Source: Burkholderiaceae bacterium
GTDB taxonomy: Bacteria; Pseudomonadota; Gammaproteobacteria; Burkholderiales; WYBJ01
Length of the DNA stretch: 54,081 nt
Direction of reading: 5' to 3'
Assembly: GCA_011525945.1 (NCBI GenBank)
Contig: WYBJ01000318.1
Span: 1-54,081, forward strand
The translations under genes and the position numbers were made by a program. Shown one piece after another: positions 50,985 through 54,081 of this stretch. Below the pieces are notes generated by a model. It made no database searches, was not told where the DNA came from, and saw nothing but the letters and a program-made list of their open reading frames with translations. Each line of letters opens with the position of its first letter. The first letter of the stretch is position 1.

Positions 50985-52517
50985 ATGCGCGAGCGACCTT
51001 CAATTGCTTCGAATTCGAATCCATCACAGGGCGTCTGGTCGCTCGCCACCGTATCGCCGGCCGGCGACGCCCCTGGCGCGCGCGAGCGGATCACGCGCAG
51101 CGTGTTGTCGCTCTGCTTCGTCGCGCTGATCGTGAGCGGCTGTGTCAATTTGGCGCCACCGCACCAACGCCCGCCGCTGCCGGTGCCCGCCCGCTATGCC
51201 GAGGCCAAGGCCGACGCTGCGCCTGCAGCGCAGCCCGCCGCCGCGGTCGACTGGCGCAAGTTTTTTGTCGATGCGCGCCTGCAGCGCGTGATCGAGCAGG
51301 CGCTGGCCTACAACCGCGACCTGCGCCTGGCCGTGCTGCGCGTCGACGAGGCGCGCGCCGCCTATGGCATTCAGCGCGCCGAGCGAGGGCCGAAAATCGA
51401 CGCCTTTCTGGATACCGCGCGCTCGCGTGCGCCCGGCGACTTGAGCGGGATCGGCCGGCCGGTGGTCGGCAACCAGATGCAGCTCGGCGTCGGCTTCACC
51501 AGTTGGGAGCTGGACTTCTGGGGTCGCGTGCGCAACCTCGAATCGGCTGCGCTCGAAAGCTACCTGGCGAGCGACGAGGCACGCCGCGCCGCGACGCTTG
51601 CGCTCATCACGCAGACTGCCGACGCCTATCTGACGCTGCGCGAGCTCGACGAGCGGCTGCTGCTGGCGCGGCGTACCAGCGAGACCCGTCAGGAGTCGTT
51701 GCGCATCTTTCGCCGGCGCGTCGACCTGGGAGCAACCTCGAAGCTCGAGTTGACGCAGGTCGAGGTGCTCGCGCAGCAGGCGGCCACGCTGGTCTCGCAA
51801 CTCGAGCAGGCGCGCGCGGTGCAGGCGCACGCGCTGGCGCAGCTCGCCGGCGCCGCGGCCGACCTCGCGCCGAGCAACCAGCGCCTGGACGAGATGGCGC
51901 CGTCGCCGCAGCTTGCACCCGGTCTGCCGTCGGAGCTGTTGACGCAGCGCCCCGATATCATTTCCGCGGAGCACGATCTGCGTGCGGCCAACGCCAACAT
52001 CGGCGCGGCGCGGGCGGCGTTCTTCCCGCGCATCGCGCTCACCACGACGGCCGGCACCGCCAGCGCCGAACTCGACGGCCTGTTCCGCTCGGGCAGCCAT
52101 GCGTGGACCTTCGCGCCGCAGATCACGCTGCCGATCTTCGACGGCGGCCGGCGTGAGGCTTCGCTGACCCTGGCCGAAGTGCGCCGCGAGCAGGCCGTGG
52201 TGCGCTACGAGCAGGCGATCGAGTCGGCGTTCCGCGACGTGTCCGACGCGCTGTCGTCGCAACGCTGGCTTGCCGAACAGGTGCGCACGCTGCGCGGCAC
52301 GCTTATCGTGCAGACCGAGCGCGCGCGACTGGCCAAGCTGCGCTACGACAGCGGCGCCGCGCGCTTCCTGGAAGTGCTCGATGCCGAGCGCGAGCTGCTC
52401 TCGGCCCAGCAACAGCTCGTGCAGACGCGGCGCGCGCAGCTCTCCGCGCAAGTCGCGCTGTATGCCGCCCTGGGCGGCGGATCGCAGCACATCCCTGCAG
52501 ACGACAAGGTCCGCTGA
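50985..52517 (+). CDS. Outer-membrane efflux lipoprotein (NodT/OprM-type TolC homologue)
   Basis: A 510-residue outer-membrane channel component with the lipobox VSGC at Cys53 (VLSLCFVALIVSGCVNLAPPHQRP). It has two repeated efflux domains rich in alpha-helical barrel (VDEARAAYGIQRAERGPKIDAFLDTARSRA; VGFTSWELDFWGRVRNLESAA; LLTQRPDIISAEHDLRAANANIGAARAAFFPRIALTTTAG; APQITLPIFDGGRREASL; LEVLDAERELLSAQQQLV). The region before the hydrophobic core is long (about 38 residues) for a lipoprotein signal, so the true start may be different, but no better ATG exists. Translationally coupled to the next gene (TGATG). Confidence 0.9.
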   Translation: MRERPSIASNSNPSQGVWSLATVSPAGDAPGARERITRSVLSLCFVALIVSGCVNLAPPHQRPPLPVPARYAEAKADAAPAAQPAAAVDWRKFFVDARLQRVIEQALAYNRDLRLAVLRVDEARAAYGIQRAERGPKIDAFLDTARSRAPGDLSGIGRPVVGNQMQLGVGFTSWELDFWGRVRNLESAALESYLASDEARRAATLALITQTADAYLTLRELDERLLLARRTSETRQESLRIFRRRVDLGATSKLELTQVEVLAQQAATLVSQLEQARAVQAHALAQLAGAAADLAPSNQRLDEMAPSPQLAPGLPSELLTQRPDIISAEHDLRAANANIGAARAAFFPRIALTTTAGTASAELDGLFRSGSHAWTFAPQITLPIFDGGRREASLTLAEVRREQAVVRYEQAIESAFRDVSDALSSQRWLAEQVRTLRGTLIVQTERARLAKLRYDSGAARFLEVLDAERELLSAQQQLVQTRRAQLSAQVALYAALGGGSQHIPADDKVR

Positions 52518-53590
52518 TGAATCTCCGAATCAAGAACGCACTGGGCAAGCTCGCACTGGCTGCGGCTGGCGTCGCGATTGCCTGGTTCGGTTGGACGAAG
52601 CTGAGCGCGCCCGAGGTCGACGCAGGCTTGGCCAGCGGCAACGGCCGCATCGAAGCGACCGAAGTCGATGTCGCCACCAAGCTGGCCGGGCGCGTCGATG
52701 CAATTCTGGTCGCCGAGGGCGAGTTCGTGAAGGCCGGTCAGCCGCTGGCGCGCATGCTGGACAGTAGCCTGCTGGCGCAACGCGCGGAAGCGCTGGCGCG
52801 CCAGCAACAGGCTCTGCACGGCGTCGCCGGCGCCCAGGCGCAGGTGGCGCTGCGCGAGAGCGAGGAGCAGGCGGTGCAGGCGCAGGTGCAGCAGCGCGAG
52901 ACCGAGCTCGACGCCGCGCAGCGCAGGCTGGCAAGGTCCGAAGCGCTGGCCAGGGAAGGCGCCTCGTCCATCCAGGAGCTCGACGACGACCGCGCCAAAA
53001 CGCGCAGCGCCGAGGCCGTGCTGACTGCCACGCGGGCGCAACTGAAGGCGGGCACGGCGGCGGTGGTGGCCGCGCGCGCGCAGGTCACCGCGGCGCGCTC
53101 CGAGGCGGTGGCGGCCGAGGCCGTGGTGGCGCGCATCGACGCCGAACTGACCGACAGCACGCTGCGGGCGCCGCGCGCCGGCCGCGTGCAGTTCCTCGTT
53201 GCCCAGGCCGGCGAGGTGCTGGCCGCCGGCGGCAAGGTGCTGAACATGGTCGACCTGACCGAGGTCTACATGAGCTTCTTCCTGCCCGAGACCGTAACCG
53301 GCCGGGTCGCGCTCGGCAGCGATGCTCGCATCGTGCTCGACGCCGCGCCGCAGTTCGTGATCCCGGCCAAGATCTCGTTCGTCGCGAGCGTCGCGCAGTT
53401 CACGCCGAAGACGGTGGAGACCGCGAGCGAGCGGCAGAAGCTGATGTTTCGCGTCAAGGCGCGGATCGACCCCGAACTGCTCGAGCGGCACCTGGAGCAG
53501 GTCAAAACCGGCTTGCCCGGTGTGGCCTGGGTGAAGACCGATGCGCAAGCCGCCTGGCCCGAACGCCTGGCGGTGAAGGTCGCGCCCTGA
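52517..53590 (+). CDS. HlyD-family membrane-fusion adaptor
   Basis: A 357-residue periplasmic adaptor anchored by one N-terminal membrane segment (about residues 10-27, [18 protein letters not shown]). A lipoyl half-motif ([41 protein letters not shown]), a long coiled-coil hairpin of Ala/Gln/Glu-rich repeats (about 88-205) and the second half-motif ([34 protein letters not shown]) follow. It resembles the YhiI/EmrA type that pairs with RbbA/YhiH-like ABC exporters. It overlaps both neighbours by one base (TGATG). Confidence 0.92.
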   Translation: MNLRIKNALGKLALAAAGVAIAWFGWTKLSAPEVDAGLASGNGRIEATEVDVATKLAGRVDAILVAEGEFVKAGQPLARMLDSSLLAQRAEALARQQQALHGVAGAQAQVALRESEEQAVQAQVQQRETELDAAQRRLARSEALAREGASSIQELDDDRAKTRSAEAVLTATRAQLKAGTAAVVAARAQVTAARSEAVAAEAVVARIDAELTDSTLRAPRAGRVQFLVAQAGEVLAAGGKVLNMVDLTEVYMSFFLPETVTGRVALGSDARIVLDAAPQFVIPAKISFVASVAQFTPKTVETASERQKLMFRVKARIDPELLERHLEQVKTGLPGVAWVKTDAQAAWPERLAVKVAP

Positions 53591-54081
53591 TGGTGCAGGG
53601 GCTTGCGCCTGCGCTGCCGGCAGCGCAAGTCCCCGCTGCGGCGCCGATCGCACGCCTGCACGACGTGCGGCTGCGCTACGGCCGCACGACCGCGCTCGAC
53701 GGCGTCACCTTGGATATCCCGGCCGGCCGGATGGTCGGGCTGATCGGGCCCGACGGCGTCGGTAAATCGAGCTTGCTCGCGCTGCTGTCCGGCGCGCGCG
53801 TGGTGCAGGAAGGCCGCGTCGAGGCACTCGGCGGCGACATGGCCAGCCGCAGCCATCGCGACGCGGTGTGCCCGCGCATCGCCTACATGCCGCAGGGCCT
53901 GGGCAAGAATCTGTACCCGACCTTGTCGGTCGAGGAGAACCTGCAGTTCTTCGCCCGTCTGTTCGGCCACGAGCCGGGCGAGCGGCGCCGGCGCATCGAC
54001 GAGCTAACCCGAGCCACCGGCCTACAGAAGTTCCTGGCGCGTCCCGCCGGCAAGCTCTCGGGCGGCATGAAGCAGAAGCTC
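53590..54081 (+). CDS. ABC transporter ATP-binding protein, 5' part only
   Basis: Open from the ATG at 53590 (sharing a base with the HlyD stop, TGATG) to the window end, 164 codons. An Ala/Pro-rich N-terminal tail is followed by an ABC domain: Walker [10 protein letters not shown] ([20 protein letters not shown]), Q-loop region [28 protein letters not shown] and signature LSGGMKQK at the edge. The first position and adaptor partner suggest an RbbA/YhiH-type exporter ATPase, probably with a second ABC domain and permease further on, outside the window. Substrate unknown. Confidence 0.9.
   Translation, partial: MVQGLAPALPAAQVPAAAPIARLHDVRLRYGRTTALDGVTLDIPAGRMVGLIGPDGVGKSSLLALLSGARVVQEGRVEALGGDMASRSHRDAVCPRIAYMPQGLGKNLYPTLSVEENLQFFARLFGHEPGERRRRIDELTRATGLQKFLARPAGKLSGGMKQKL

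Overview
The window is a high-G+C chromosomal segment whose gene content and order fit a betaproteobacterium (Burkholderiales, Rhodocyclales or Nitrosomonadales type). Indicators are mreBCD-mrdA-rodA-rlpA, hslVU, dapF-DUF484-xerC, a tandem lipid A acyltransferase pair divergent from metK, and an S-adenosylhomocysteine riboswitch before ahcY. I cannot assign a family from sequence alone. Genes are tightly packed, with many ATGA, GTGA and TGATG start/stop overlaps. I saw no rRNA, tRNA, CRISPR array, insertion sequence or integrase other than housekeeping XerC, so most of the window reads as core genome. Both ends cut genes: mreB on the left and an ABC transporter ATPase on the right.

Layout. 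1-6306 (+): cell-elongation operon mreB(partial)-mreC-mreD-mrdA-rodA-rlpA plus a small ABM-domain protein. 6363-8254 (-): hslU and hslV, with a likely promoter and a 5'-terminal hairpin. 8550-12648 (-): COG0523 GTPase, xerC, DUF484, dapF and a GNAT acetyltransferase, continuing into two lipid A acyltransferases (to 14394). 14574-18179 (+): methyl cycle metK - SAH riboswitch - ahcY - metF. 18130-20937 (-): a DUF484/GAF-GGDEF diguanylate cyclase and an unusual HTH-aminotransferase fusion. 21194-24934: pyrF, a pteridine reductase (-), a MidA-type methyltransferase and a zinc alcohol dehydrogenase. 25125-28395: a PimC/PimD-like acyl-CoA dehydrogenase pair convergent with an enoyl-CoA hydratase. 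28568-37667 (-): cca, a PPC/DUF296 protein, a molybdopterin cluster (MoeA-PBP fusion, MoeA, ModE-PBP regulator), an NDUFA9-like epimerase and a Slt transglycosylase. 37627-39919: ilvA (-) and rpiA (+). 40032-45462: polyphosphate genes ppx, sixA and ppk1, with a mandelate-racemase-type enolase between sixA and ppk1. 45527-47288 (-): yggX and argA. 47487-50835 (+): a GlrK/QseG/GlrR-like signalling operon. 50985-54081 (+): the start of an export operon (outer-membrane lipoprotein, HlyD adaptor, ABC ATPase).

Functional themes are wall elongation and envelope (Mre/Rod, Lpx, Slt, RlpA), the SAM cycle (MetK, AhcY, MetF), molybdenum cofactor handling, polyphosphate metabolism and stress proteolysis.

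The most unusual features are as follows. (1) A Cro/YdaS-like DNA-binding domain is fused in frame to an alanine/serine-glyoxylate aminotransferase, and a perfect 19-bp palindrome sits inside its putative promoter. (2) A GlrR-type response regulator has lost the GAFTGA sigma-54 contact motif, and its partner kinase lacks the acidic residue after the phospho-accepting histidine. (3) A cluster carries the same periplasmic-binding-like domain on both a MoeA enzyme and a ModE-type regulator.
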